Assembly: GCF_024713945.1 (NCBI RefSeq) | Contig: NC_134677.1 | Coordinates: 4,467,001 to 4,531,000, forward strand | From: Dermatophagoides farinae | Lineage: Eukaryota; Arthropoda; Arachnida; Sarcoptiformes; Pyroglyphidae | Direction of reading: 5' to 3' | DNA: 64,000 nucleotides | Part shown: one piece after another, positions 14,301 to 26,600 of the stretch | Layout: every line of letters begins with the position of its first letter | Position numbering within the stretch: position 1 is the stretch's first letter | Notes under the pieces: model-generated | What the model was told of the DNA's origin: nothing | What the model saw: only the letters and a program-made list of their open reading frames with translations | Database searches by the model: none | Position numbers and translations under genes: made by a program

Positions 14301-17300
14301 TGTCCATGTTTCTTAGCAACGTTATGATTCCATATGTTTAGTTTGTCCTGGAACAAAAAGTTTTTCGCATTGCACGAAATGACAAATGATGACATTTTTT
14401 CTCTTTATTCAGTAAAAACAGCATTACATACAATGGTCAGGCATAAATCTTTATTAAATTCATATCAAATACTGTTTTACCAAAGTTAAACCAAAGTTTT
14501 TTTCACATGTTTTGTGTTTGCACACGAAACTCTAATTATTCACTGAAAAAGGGAGAAAAATTTGAGCCAATATTGTTGTTAGAATCAAGAAGAAAGAGAC
14601 ACAAGAGTTGAACAATTTTTTTTTGTTCATCTATACCAACTACTTTAATTTAGTTTTTTTTTGCTAATGGACACTCTTGACCCATAAGGATAATTTGTTT
14701 TTTTTTCGTTGTCTGGTCTCAAAATTTAGCATAGAAATGTAAACCTCACATTCAAACAAATTAATTGTGCATGAAAGAATAGAATATAACTTGACTATGT
14801 AAACTAACTATATTTCAAAGTGAATGAAAAGATTCCAGCGACAATTACATGGAAAACGAGAAAGTGTAAGCAAAAATCGGCTTAGCAGAAAAAAAGAGAA
14901 GTTTTTTTGATTCTCATTTCTCGAAAATAAGATTCGCATCCATGGAACTGGAGTTTTTTCTGCTGCTACTGGAATTAATTTTTTTACCAATAGTTATTTT
15001 TAATTTTAATTCTCCGGGTGTTTTTATTTCTTCTATTTTTTTTGCCAAACTTTGTTTTGTTGGTTCTCATGAGAAAAATTTAATTTTATGAATTTCGAAA
15101 TGGAAATTATTATTTCCGCTTTTTTTTCTCATTCGGATATACGATATATGATAGCAACCCTAATATTAATGTCCATTAATAATAATGAAGCCTTTTTTAT
15201 ATTTATATAGAACCAAAGGCACGCACTCTATCTCTCACGTAATTTGCATATATTATCATCTCTATCTTTGTATATGGTTCACTGAATATTAAAATCCATA
15301 TCATTATGATAGCATGATTGTCGTCATATTATCTAATCAATATACCAAACCTGATCGATCAAATATGTATTCTCTGTCATCAACTAAGATGTTTTCTTTG
15401 TGCTGGTAACACATTTGGTGACAATCGACAATTGTCATTATCATAAATGAACCAAGAATAAAAATCGTGATTTGTTTTTCAATCAAACAAAAATGAAAAA
15501 AGACCAGATTCTTTTATTCCGTGAGATTCATTTGAAATCTAATAATTTTTTTAAAAAAATTTTGGAGAAAATTTGATGACAGAAAAAGGAAAACTTTAAA
15601 ATTCATTTCAGATTTGTACAGAGAGAAAAATTTCGGATATGGTGTGTTCTATATATGATGATGATGAAATATAAATGAAAAGAAGCGACAAAAGAAATGA
15701 AAAATATAGAAAAATGAATTTAATTTTTTTCCAATGGTTTGTTTTGGTACTTTTAGATTTTTAGCAAGTAATTTTGATCCAGTAACCAACGTGTTGTGAT
15801 GAATTGATAAATGAATGTGCTCAAAAACTTTTCAATTTTTATTCGTCTCGACGTGAAACAAAAACTTTAGACTTACTTCTTGATTTCTCACTTTTATTCA
15901 GCCTCATATCATAGCTATGAAATACGCTAGAAAGTTTCATTTCTGTTTGTTTCGCTAATTTTTTTTTTCATCGTGCCCTATTCCTAGCAATTGATCTACT
16001 CTAATGTACTGTCGATGATTTTTTTCTAGTTTTCTTTTCAAATCAAGTGAAAATGAGCATAAAAAACATTAGTCTGATTGGTGTGTTGTTGTTTTTGTTA
16101 CCCAAGACAATGAGAAACAAGACAAACATACAAACGAATAGAACTTTGAAATCAACCAAAGAATGAAACAGAATTGAAAAATAATTTAACATACAAGCTA
16201 TTTTCTATGTACGAGCTTTATAAGTGTATATGATTTGTTTTTGTTTGTTTGTTCGTGCTAGCAATTCCATTCAATAAATCCATTCTTTAATTCATTCACA
16301 AATACACACTATGTTGATTTAATCCAAATTTCGGCTTGTTTTTTCGTTCTAATTCTCGTGTGTTGGTTTTCACATTCTTCTAATTCTGTTTATAGTTGAA
16401 TACTGTAATGCTAGTTATTTTTCTTATATTTTCTACAATTTGAGATTTATTTCTTCTTACACTTTTCCAAATTTCTTATGCAAATTTCTTTTCTTTTACT
16501 CCAGTTTTATTTCCAGTAGTGTCTTTGTATTATGGTTATAGATTGAATGAATTTTCTATATTCTGTACCACTTGAATTCTATTCGATCTGGTTTTTTTTG
16601 TTTTCTTTTACATTCATCTTTTTCTGATTTGGGATATATAATGCTATTACCAGAAGCAAAATGACAAAATGCATTGGCAATTTTATTCTTTTATTTTTTT
16701 ATGTTTGTTTTTTATTTTCACTTTTCTTTGCAAATGCAAAAAAATAGAATCCACAATTCAAATATACATACAAATATAACTAGACTAATCTATCTAGATA
16801 AGATTTTGCTACCAAGAATAAACAGCGAAAACATTTGGCACTTTCAACTGAACATCAGTTTTTTTCCATTTTTTGAGAATGTTTAGTTTGACAGTAATTT
16901 CTTTCGGCATTCAAAACATTGATAGAATCATAATAAACAGTATGCAGTTTGTTTTTATGCAAATCAATCCTTTATGCATAATCTGTATGCTTGCCTTTTC
17001 TTCAAATCCAAATCATCAAACTGAATTACCGTTTCTGTAGATTTATATGGCGATGTAGAAAAAAAGACTAGATTTTTTTTCTTCAATCCTAAAAGTTTGT
17101 TTTCAATTTATTCTAATCATTTCTGCCATATTCATTCATCGATTCACATTCATTTTGTCTATTTTTTTTTTGTCAATATTTGTGTCATTGTGAAAGTGGA
17201 TTTGATTTTCAATTCATTCTGGTAAAATCTTTCTATTTTATTCAATGTAAAATTTAAGAAAAAAAATTTGTTAATCTACATCCGCTTTATTGTAGCAAAT

Positions 17301-17327
17301 TTTCTCAACAAAATTTTGACCTAGAAA

Positions 17328-17564
17328 ATGGCTAATTGTTTTTTTTTGAAATATTCACTCTTTATATTAATTAATACAGTTTCATTGTGTTTTATGCAAA
17401 TAATTTCATTGTTTTTCAAATGTATTGTGTACAAAAAAAAAAAAAATATATCCAAGGATGAAAATGAATTGCTTTGTTATGCTAATGCATTGAGAAATGA
17501 TTCTGAACAACGAATCTTGGGCTTAGATCAAATCCTATACGAAAAAAAATGTAAAAACATCTGA
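17328..17564 (+). CDS. possible small open frame (doubtful)
   Basis: A 78-codon frame with a hydrophobic first half (about residues 5-35) and a polar second half (DENELLCYANALRN...). The polar half looks protein-like, but the length is within chance, there is no good acceptor upstream and I see no homology. It could be a chance frame or a decayed exon. Confidence 0.12.
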   Translation: MANCFFLKYSLFILINTVSLCFMQIISLFFKCIVYKKKKNISKDENELLCYANALRNDSEQRILGLDQILYEKKCKNI

Positions 17565-19983
17565 ATTGTTATGAAAAATAATTCTTTTTCATTTGTTCGT
17601 CAACAGTTGGAGCCCAATATTTATAAGTTGAATGGCTTGGATAAAACGAATGATAATTTATCGCTGGCTATTGACTTGTTTTTGTTTCACTATTTTGTTT
17701 GTTCATTGTGAATATTTGTTTTTGTGATAATTTTATTAAACACACCATACACTCATACCAACAAAAAAAATTTGAGAATGATTGATTGCCCAAAGAGGAT
17801 ATAAAGCCCCATAGGCATTCTATTACAATTGCATAGTCGTATATGAGGGCCTATTTTTGTATTTCTATAAAATTAGCTTCCAGAATATTAGGCAGAAAAT
17901 ACAATGACAAACAACAGAGAATTCATATAAATTAAACTTGATTTAATGAATATGGCCAGAGATTAAGCAACACAGCAATTGGTTATGCTAAATTAATACA
18001 AAAAACAAGTAAGCTTGTACGAACCTCAAAAAACTAGCAACTGATCAAGCAACTAGGAAAAAAAAGAAACGAATATGAAATATCCATAGGTTTATCATCA
18101 CTGTACATTCATTCAGAAATTCGCTGTCAAATTCTGACATTTTCAATTCATTTTCCTATCAAATATCAATGTTTTTTTCCTTGGTTGCCACATATAATCA
18201 ATGTATGTAATGATAGCCGCAATGATCTGCTCCAAATAGACCTGACCACCGAAAAAATATCAGTACTGTAACTATACTTATTGACGATGTCAATTAGTGT
18301 AAGATCCCAATATTGTTCAGAAACACACACACACGCTACAAACCTAGTATATGATAGTTGGGCGTTTTTTCTAATTTTCTATACACAACAATAGAATCAA
18401 TAGATCGATACGATCTTTGTAACTCATGACATATGACGTTTTGACAGGTCAAATTCATGTATTTATTTTGTTGTGTACATTTGTTTAGATTTTAGAATTA
18501 GAATTTCAATGTATTGATAGTTTCTTGCCCTTTTAATTTTTTTTTACAATTTTCATCAATTTATTACCGATACTGCTCTATTTTTCATTCAGTATGTTCC
18601 TGAGCTCATTGTGATCATCATTCTAAGTGACCATATGGCTATTGAATACAATGATAGAACCTTAATTGAATTGATATAATTTATGTGTGTTGCGACAATT
18701 GAATCAAAATTTATTCTTAAATTGTAAATAGTGAAAAGAAGAATCTAACTATATATACGATGCAATGAATCAATCGAAACAATTAAATATCAAAATCCCG
18801 AACAAATAGCATTCATTGGTATTCGTGAATAGTGTTTTTTGAAAGTGACCATAATTCTCATTCGAAAAGTATTTTTTTTTTGTTCATTCAATTTTTTTTG
18901 CTTCAAATTTTGTATTTTTTGTATACGATACAAAAATCATTATTCGAATATATAGATTGCATATAGCCATTATTATCATCATCATTACCTTTATTATTAT
19001 TAAATGGTCAATGGCAATCAGCATAGCTATATCCAATCATTCATTATATTATATGAATCTAACCGAATCTGTAACATGAACCCAAATGGAACTCTAAAAT
19101 AGAGTTGAATGAATCACCACTAACATTCTATACAAGCACATACACACACACACAATTCCATGAGTTTCCATTTCGTTTTTTTTTTGTTTGATTTTCTCAT
19201 TTTTTTTGGTGTTGGACAGAATTGTATGATGATGTTGATGACGACCATATATTGTTGTCTCTATCATCATGGACATTTTAGCAACTACAATGATGATGAC
19301 CCATTCTAGGTTATTGTGTATGTTTATGTGGATATCTTTCGCTTCAATTAATCTTTTCATTAAAAAACAACAGAAACATTATCAGAGATACTTAATATGT
19401 GTGTGCAATGATGCGATAGATAACAGGGATATAGTTATAGTTACAGTTACATTTTGGCTATTCTTTGATGAGAAATTCTTGAAACTTTTTATTTTCATCT
19501 ATATCCTATGCCATTTATCCATTCTTTCATTGCTATTTAGGTCCATCAATGAAAACTATTTTTCCTAGCCAATAAGCATCATCTTTATTTGTTTTTTTTT
19601 ACTTTCATTCGAATTGGTAAATAGATTTTTTTTGTCGTTATTGTTATATGTTGTTCAGGTCGAAAATAAATTTTTGAAATTTCTATGAGAAATGGTTTGT
19701 GCTACTTGTTTGATCAATGGCAATTCATCTAATCCACATCGATTTAAAACTTCTATACAAATATATAAAGAGTAAATGAAAAAAAAATGTAAAACCATTT
19801 GACCATAATCGGTCATCATCAAAAAAGAATAATGATCATAATCATTATATATCAACAACATACGTTATTCGTAAAGCTAAATATTTTCATTGATTACGGG
19901 ATGGGTGCATAAAGTGGAAAAAAATTTATTTTCTTTTTTGCTTTTGTGAATATTCTAAACTCTTGAAAAATAAATTTGAACTT

Positions 19984-20008
19984 GATGATGATGATGATGA
20001 TGATGATC
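19984..20008. repeat. (GAT)n microsatellite
   Basis: About eight GAT units. This trinucleotide recurs throughout the window (also 11262-11280, 27850-27872, 31953-31972, 34687-34712, 42811-42837, 52653-52671). Confidence 0.9.
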
Positions 20009-21599
20009 ATAATGATCAAGCTGAAGCTGGTCAATTTATGATTGTTTCCGTAACGCTACTATTCTAAATGTCTTGTATACAAATATTTTCGGGTGTATAC
20101 GGCTAAAGCAGCTGATTTCGAACAATGATGATTCCCCAGATGGACATTGAATCTAAAGTTGCAGCCATTAAAGTTCGGCATAATTCGGATTCTCTAGAAA
20201 AAAGTGCCAGTACAATGCACTTATCTTTTAGATGATGATGAAAGTCATTGTCTTATATAAAACACTCAGTCAATGTCCAACATTATTTTATTCATTAAAA
20301 TAAAGGCCTGGCCAAAAAAAAACCTCTGCCATTATCTTAATCAAACTTTTTTTTTGTTACGATTCTTTCTTACCATACTATACACATTTTCTATGCGTGC
20401 GTGTGTTTGTGTTACTTATGATATACGAGTGTGCTTTCTCGAAAATTTTTCTACACACTCAAGATTCATACTTTCATGTAAAATAAAAAAATTTCAGATT
20501 TTTGTTTCATTGTTTTTTCCATAGAATTGTATCTGGAATATAGTTTCATTTGAATAGGGCTCTAGCGACTTATCTATCTTGTGAACAAGAAAATAGAAAA
20601 AGATCATCTTTATAATCATAACAATTCGCATCGAAAATAGTGAAAAACTATGCCATTAGTTTCTTTGATCATAATCGCTTCCATTACATTATTGACGATA
20701 AACATTTGATTTCAAACGTATTTTATTTATTTCATATGAATTTCATATTTTCTAACTATCGGGACCGATTTCGATTGATCAAGTCTGAATGATAAAATTG
20801 CTGAGAACAATATTGTAGACAGTAAATGTTGGAGAAAAATGAAAAGTAACAAAAATCGATGAATTGAATTTTTATGGTTATCGATAAAGATATGGAAGTT
20901 GCGCTGAAAGGAATGCCAGATCATATTTATAGATTTATTTGTGTATGTTGAAATATGGATCCATATCTGTGGATAGAAAATATCAATTTTCAATTGTCAT
21001 AAATGAACATACAAACATTTTTTTCAGATCAATTTTGAATTGCTTCAAACATTTCGAACAATATTTAGCTTTATGGAACGTTTTTTTCGGTGGGAATTCT
21101 TCTTGACACTAAATTATCATGTGTTTATTGTGGATTGAATTACAGCACAAGAAGATGACCAAACGATAACTGTGTGTGTGTTATGTGAGAATGAAATTTG
21201 TGATTCACTTTCTTTTGGTTGAAATTCAATATCACTGTTTGGTAGAGAATTTTTATTTTCGTGAACATTATTCAGTCTTTTCCGTTAGTTTTAGAGTCTT
21301 TGAATTTGATGATTACTCCAAAAAATTTAGCTCCGAAGAATATCCAGAAAGAAAACTTTAATCTGTTAATTGATTGAATGAATTAATTAATATTGAATGA
21401 TCGTATACAAAACAGTAAAGAAAATCGATTAAACGATTCATAGACAATCGATAATTTTTATTTTGGTAAATAATTGTACAAATTTTTTTGAAAAGTTTGT
21501 TCGCTCACTTGATGTGATGATGACTTTTTTATTTCAGCCATATTTTTAATTTTCAATATTTGATTCATATCATTGTTTTGTGTAAACCAATTGGAAAAA

Positions 21600-22139
21600 A
21601 TGTGGACATTTCGTGAACCCATTTATATTCCATCATCATCATTATATGAAGATATGCTACACACAAATACGTTTTTTAAGGCTTGTAATCCAATGAGACT
21701 AGAATCAAGTAACCAGAAATATGGTTCAAATCAAACTTTTTTTTTTGTTTTCGCTGAACCAGCTGTTTGGTTTTTTCCTCTTATTTTTTGGGTTCGATTC
21801 TGTCCATTTTTTTCTGTTCAATTTTTTTCGATTCTCGTTCCATTCATTCCGAAACTTGATTTCTCTCTCTTTTTTTTTGTTTTTGTTGTTGGTATTTGCA
21901 AAGTTAGCGTATTTAATAAAATAATGGCCAACATACAGATATCGTTTTTTTGTGTGTTTACTGGAAAAGTCAACAACATGCCTAATTTAACATGCGAATC
22001 AAATGGAATTTTCTATTGTTTTTTTTTCACTCATTCACAAACATATACTTCATATATGTGTGTTTGTTTATTTGCGATACCCGACACTATTATTGTTAGT
22101 ATTCATCAATCTTTAATTTTCAATGTATATAACGATTAG
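21600..22139 (+). CDS. possible hypothetical membrane protein, 179 codons (doubtful)
   Basis: Longest open frame not assigned to a recognised gene. A pyrimidine-rich acceptor ending TTTATTTCAG lies about 60 bases upstream, at about 21538, and the ATG at 21600 has an A-rich context. The first 48 residues look protein-like (MWTFREPIYIPSSSLYEDM...). Residues about 55-110 are almost wholly Phe, Val, Leu and Trp, translated from T-rich DNA. T-richness itself suppresses stop codons, so the length is weaker evidence than it appears. A GTAACC within residues 38-44 could also serve as a donor, leaving only the polar N-terminal part coding. No family was recognised. Confidence 0.22.
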   Translation: MWTFREPIYIPSSSLYEDMLHTNTFFKACNPMRLESSNQKYGSNQTFFFVFAEPAVWFFPLIFWVRFCPFFSVQFFSILVPFIPKLDFSLFFFVFVVGICKVSVFNKIMANIQISFFCVFTGKVNNMPNLTCESNGIFYCFFFTHSQTYTSYMCVCLFAIPDTIIVSIHQSLIFNVYND

Positions 22140-23445
22140 ATGGATAGCCCCTAAAATGAAAATTATTATTGTATTAATTAATATAATATTCCTATGAACC
22201 CTACGTATGAATGAGCATGAAAATTTTTATTTTAAAAAATTACAATCAATTATTAAACAAAAGAAAAAAAAAATAGTCAAACATTCATTATTGATAATTT
22301 TTTTTGGCTGAATTAATGTAAACCGTTAATGTACAATTTTTGTTTTCCCGTTATCCCCAATGCTATTTATGCTTTTTGTTGCCTGGTATGGTGAGAATCG
22401 ATTTTTTTTCACCCTTCAATTGTTGAAAAAAAAGATGGCTACTTATTGGTGGTTATTTCCCATACTGCTCAAATTCATTTATATAATTGTTATAATAGTC
22501 AAACCCGTATCGTACTTTTAGATGCGGAAACCAGAATATTAACAACTTGCTTAGTAATGGTAGTAGTAGTGAATTCAAGTGAATACAATTCATTCATTCG
22601 GTAATCATATTGGATGTATTCGAGAGAAAGAGAAAAAAACAGAATTCTAGTTAGAATTTCTTGGTAAATATTTTTTTTTTTTTTGCTCGAGGTCAAATAA
22701 ATGTGAATGTTCGTTAGTACCACAAAATAATTGATGATCTATACATTGTATTTTCAAAATGGATCTTTCCTTTTGAGTGTGTGTGTGTGTGTGTTTTCCG
22801 TTACTTATTTTTTTCCAATTCTATATATAAATGTTCTATATGACTAACTACGATTAATTCTTCACGACACTTTTGTCTAGTTTTATTTTTTATTATATAA
22901 TAATAATAATAATAATATACAAAGCTCATATTCAAAATTCAACCAGACATTTTTTTCTGGTTTACTTTTACTCCCTTCTAGCTGACAGATTTTTTTTCTT
23001 TAGTTGTTGCTGTTGTTGTTGTTGCTTTTCACTTGTATATTTTTTTTCTGTAGCCAAAAATATATACAGAGTATGGCCATATATAATTCTGATGCTCATA
23101 AATTAGAGACGTTTTTCTTTGTTATTTGAAATGCACTTCTAATTTGTTCATATCATTCATCTGGAACATTTGAAAACGATTTCCTCTAATCACAACAACA
23201 CATGAAAATAGTGAAAAAAAAAGTTACATAAATATTAAGTCAAGTGTTGTGTTTCGGGTTAATTTGGTAGTAGTTTTATAGGCATGAATTTCGTTTTGTA
23301 AACTTTTGAAAAAACATCCACTTGTATGTTTGTATTTTTTCAATGGCAAACTATGACATATGATGATTATCATTCTTTTCAATTTTAACTTATAGAATCG
23401 ATTTCTAAATCTTTGTTTTATTTTGTTTCATTTTTTTTCTTGTAG

Positions 23446-23643
23446 CTCTTTTTTCTTGAACCGTCATCATCATCATTGCGATCATAACCGGATTCTTTTT
23501 GCTTCCATCTTGACATCTTTTTTTTTGTTCTTCTTATGTATTTTGTTCTTGGTAATCGATCGAATTGATCTAAGTAAATCATACGCCTATATTGTTAAAT
23601 CGATCGATATTATTATTATTCGCTCAGGCTGCGATCATAATCG
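23446..23643 (+). other. probable 5' UTR exon part of the secreted-precursor gene
   Basis: A strong acceptor (T-rich tract, then CTTGTAG at 23439-23445) precedes the start codon at 23644 by about 200 bases. This suggests an upstream non-coding exon spliced here. An in-frame TAA lies two codons before the ATG. Confidence 0.35.
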
Positions 23644-26600
23644 ATGGCAACAACAACAAACTGCTCAACTATTCAAAAAATGTCTTGCCAAAAAGAATTG
23701 ACAAATAATAAGGTTTTAAGTGGTAAATGTTGGTATTATCATCATCTTCATCATTGTCTAGATGATGATGATGATGATAGTGGTGCTCGGCAAAAAAAAT
23801 ATCGATTATTAAGATTTTGTAAAAAATTCTATAAAGCTGACCAAAATATATCATCATCGTCATCAACGACTTTTATATTCAAATATCATCATCATCTTCA
23901 TGATCATTATCAGAAACGACATTTATCAATCATCATGACCATCCTTATGATTGCATGTTTTGCATATCTTTCCATATCCGAAGTTGCCTTTTGTTTGCCT
24001 GAAAATATGAAAGATTCAAATTTAAACAACAACAGAATTCTACCAAATTATAATGATAAAAATGATCAATCTGTTACGATCAGTCGGCGGAATATTCCTT
24101 ATGATGATCAAAACAATCATCATCATCATCATTATATGTCTCATCGTGATGTTATTGTTAATCATAAAATCATGAATCGAAGATTAAAACGAGATTTATT
24201 TATATTCCCTGAAAGTGAAAATGTTGTCTACAATCATAATGACAATGGTGAAAATAGTAGTTTGGATCGACAGACACGGTAAGTGCTTAGTGCTAATTTT
24301 TTTTTTCATTTCCTAGACAAAGTCTTAAACCTTTTTAGTTTTTGTTATTTCATTGAATCATCAAAGCCTGAAATTGTTTCAATTTTTCTTATACCGCTTC
24401 ACAATTGTACGTTATTGTACGTTATGAATATAGTTGAGCAACAACAATAATAATAATGATGATGACGATGATCATTGTTGTTGTATACTGCCATAAGAAT
24501 GATCTTCCTTGTTCATGTAGGCTGCATATAATTTCATAGAATGTATAATTACACATTCATGCTTGGATCTAACTTCAATTTCGAATTCTATACATTTCAT
24601 CCAAAAGAAAATATAAAAGAATCATTTTATTTTTTTTTTTTTTTTTTTTTGTTGCAAAATCCATGAATGATATGAAACAACGGGGCACAATGATGATAAC
24701 AGATCTGGTGATGAAAATGAAAATGTGGCATGATGATGTTGATGATGATGTGTTTCGTTTTCTTTTATTTCTTTTTTTTTGTTGTTGTTTTTTCCTGTTT
24801 CTGTTAGTGGTTTTCCATTATGGACATATCAACATTATTATTAGAAACATGGAATAGTAAAGATAAGAGATTTGATTTTCAGAATTATTTTCTCTTTTTA
24901 TATTTCAAGTTTCCATTTCCATTTGGTTTTTTTTCTGGTTATGAATTCCTGATATAGAATTATTGTCATCATTAATGTTCTCGGTGCGGTGTTTGAATAT
25001 GAATAATTTTTGGCCTGTTTTCATCTTTTTTTATATAATTCTGGTGTATTACTGTGAATATCAATTTGATTTTCGCATTTTTTTTCTCTAATGTTTGAAT
25101 CTAAAATTTTCATTGATCATGATTATTTGAAAATGATGTTATGTAAATATATTGATTTTGGCACGAGTTTCCTTTACAAAATGTTACGTGTTCACACAGT
25201 AGATCCTGTATTAGGTTGTTGGAATCATTTTTCTAATAGCCAATATACAATTTGTTGGATATTTTCTTGATTCAATTTTATATTTTATATTTTTTTGGTC
25301 ACGAATTTGTAATGGAAAAAAATAGGGAAACTAAGATTTTTTTGTTGTTGTTGATAGATTTACAATGCTGTAAAACGAAATTTCTTTATCTATACACATT
25401 TCTCTGTTTACATATTTATCATTATTGAAACGATTTATGTTGGCCTGATGGTACAATGTGTGTTTCAAAAAAAAAAAAAAAAAAATTCCTGTCAGCCTTT
25501 TTTTAAATTAAATTCTTTTGGTATTGAAAATTCTTTTTTTTTCTTCTTTTTGCACTTTGCCGTCGATGTTTATTACATTCATTGGAAATAAAATTCATGT
25601 TTGTGTTTGTGTGTGTGTGTGTGTGTGTTTGTATCGTGGTCGTTTGGATGAATTTCCAAGAATGCAGTACACCACTACCACACACAGGACCAGAGGCAAA
25701 TTTATTTCACAATTTTTTTTCAAAATATTTTTTGTATTTTTTTTCGCCATCCACATTTCACTAAGTGGTTGTGTCTGTGCACAAGATGATTATTTTATTT
25801 AGAAATTTTTTTTTCTAACGATCACAATTTAAACACATTTGGGTTGGATAAAATTAAATTTCTATTCCAATGTTGTTAAAACGGATTGCTATATTTGTCC
25901 ACTGTTTGTATGTTTATTTTTTTTTTGCCTAGTATCTCTATATGTTTGTCTATTGCCGGTTTATCAGAATTGGTCGAATCAAGGAACCCTCTGGCCATGT
26001 CTATGTATATCAAAGTGGTATCCGATGATGAAAGTTTATGGACTTTGATGAGGAAAGGACAAGAATGAGGAAAGTTGGAAAAAAATGGCAAACGCAATCA
26101 ATTTCCTTTGATGTGAAGAAGAAAAAATAGTATTATTGAAGCAGCAGGTTTATGTTGGCTATGGCTTATGTGTCAAAGATTGACATGACACATAAGGTTC
26201 CTTAACTAGTATACTGTGAACTGAAACGAATGAGAAATGTAGTTGACATTTTCTCTCTCCTTTTTCTCATTTCCATCCAGTGAAACCATTTTTTCCATTT
26301 GGTAGAATGTCGCGGTAGAATGATTTAGATAGGGTCGGCTTTGTCAGTTATGTGTGTGTGTAGATGAGATTTAATTTCATTTTGATGCAATACAGTTTTT
26401 ATATTTTTTTTATATATATGGTATGATTCGGTGGTTTGTCAGAGAAAATTCTTGCTTACCAGAAAAAAAGCAAATCAAAATGAGTCTCATCTCAATGATG
26501 AGAAATAATATTTTTTTTTCTTCAAAATGGAAAAAACGAAGGATTTATTCTATGTCTGTATGATGTTCCATTAAGAATGTTATGAAATGCGATCTGCATT

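Larger units (their letters stand above)
4640..23430. other. long intergenic or intronic stretch
   Basis: About 19 kb with no gene I can defend. It holds AC/GT microsatellites (6998-7017 with ATAC units to 7033; about 8596-8612; 8975-8995; 10660-10676; 11601-11619; 22780-22796), GAT runs (11262-11280; 19984-20008), a 36-nt poly-A (7430-7465), an 18-bp palindrome (11247-11264) and two related GC-rich motifs (8100-8121 and 11337-11354). One long T-rich open frame at 21600-22139 follows a good acceptor and is listed separately. Confidence 0.5.

Noticed and set aside
21788-21806. GGGTTCGATTCTGTCC, resembling a tRNA B box
   Set aside because: No A box, no cloverleaf and poly-T on both sides. No tRNA was found anywhere in the window.
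25518-25802. Overlapping plus-strand frames through the GT repeat (CVCVCV)
   Set aside because: The GT microsatellite is open in several frames at once, and the surroundings are T-rich intron.
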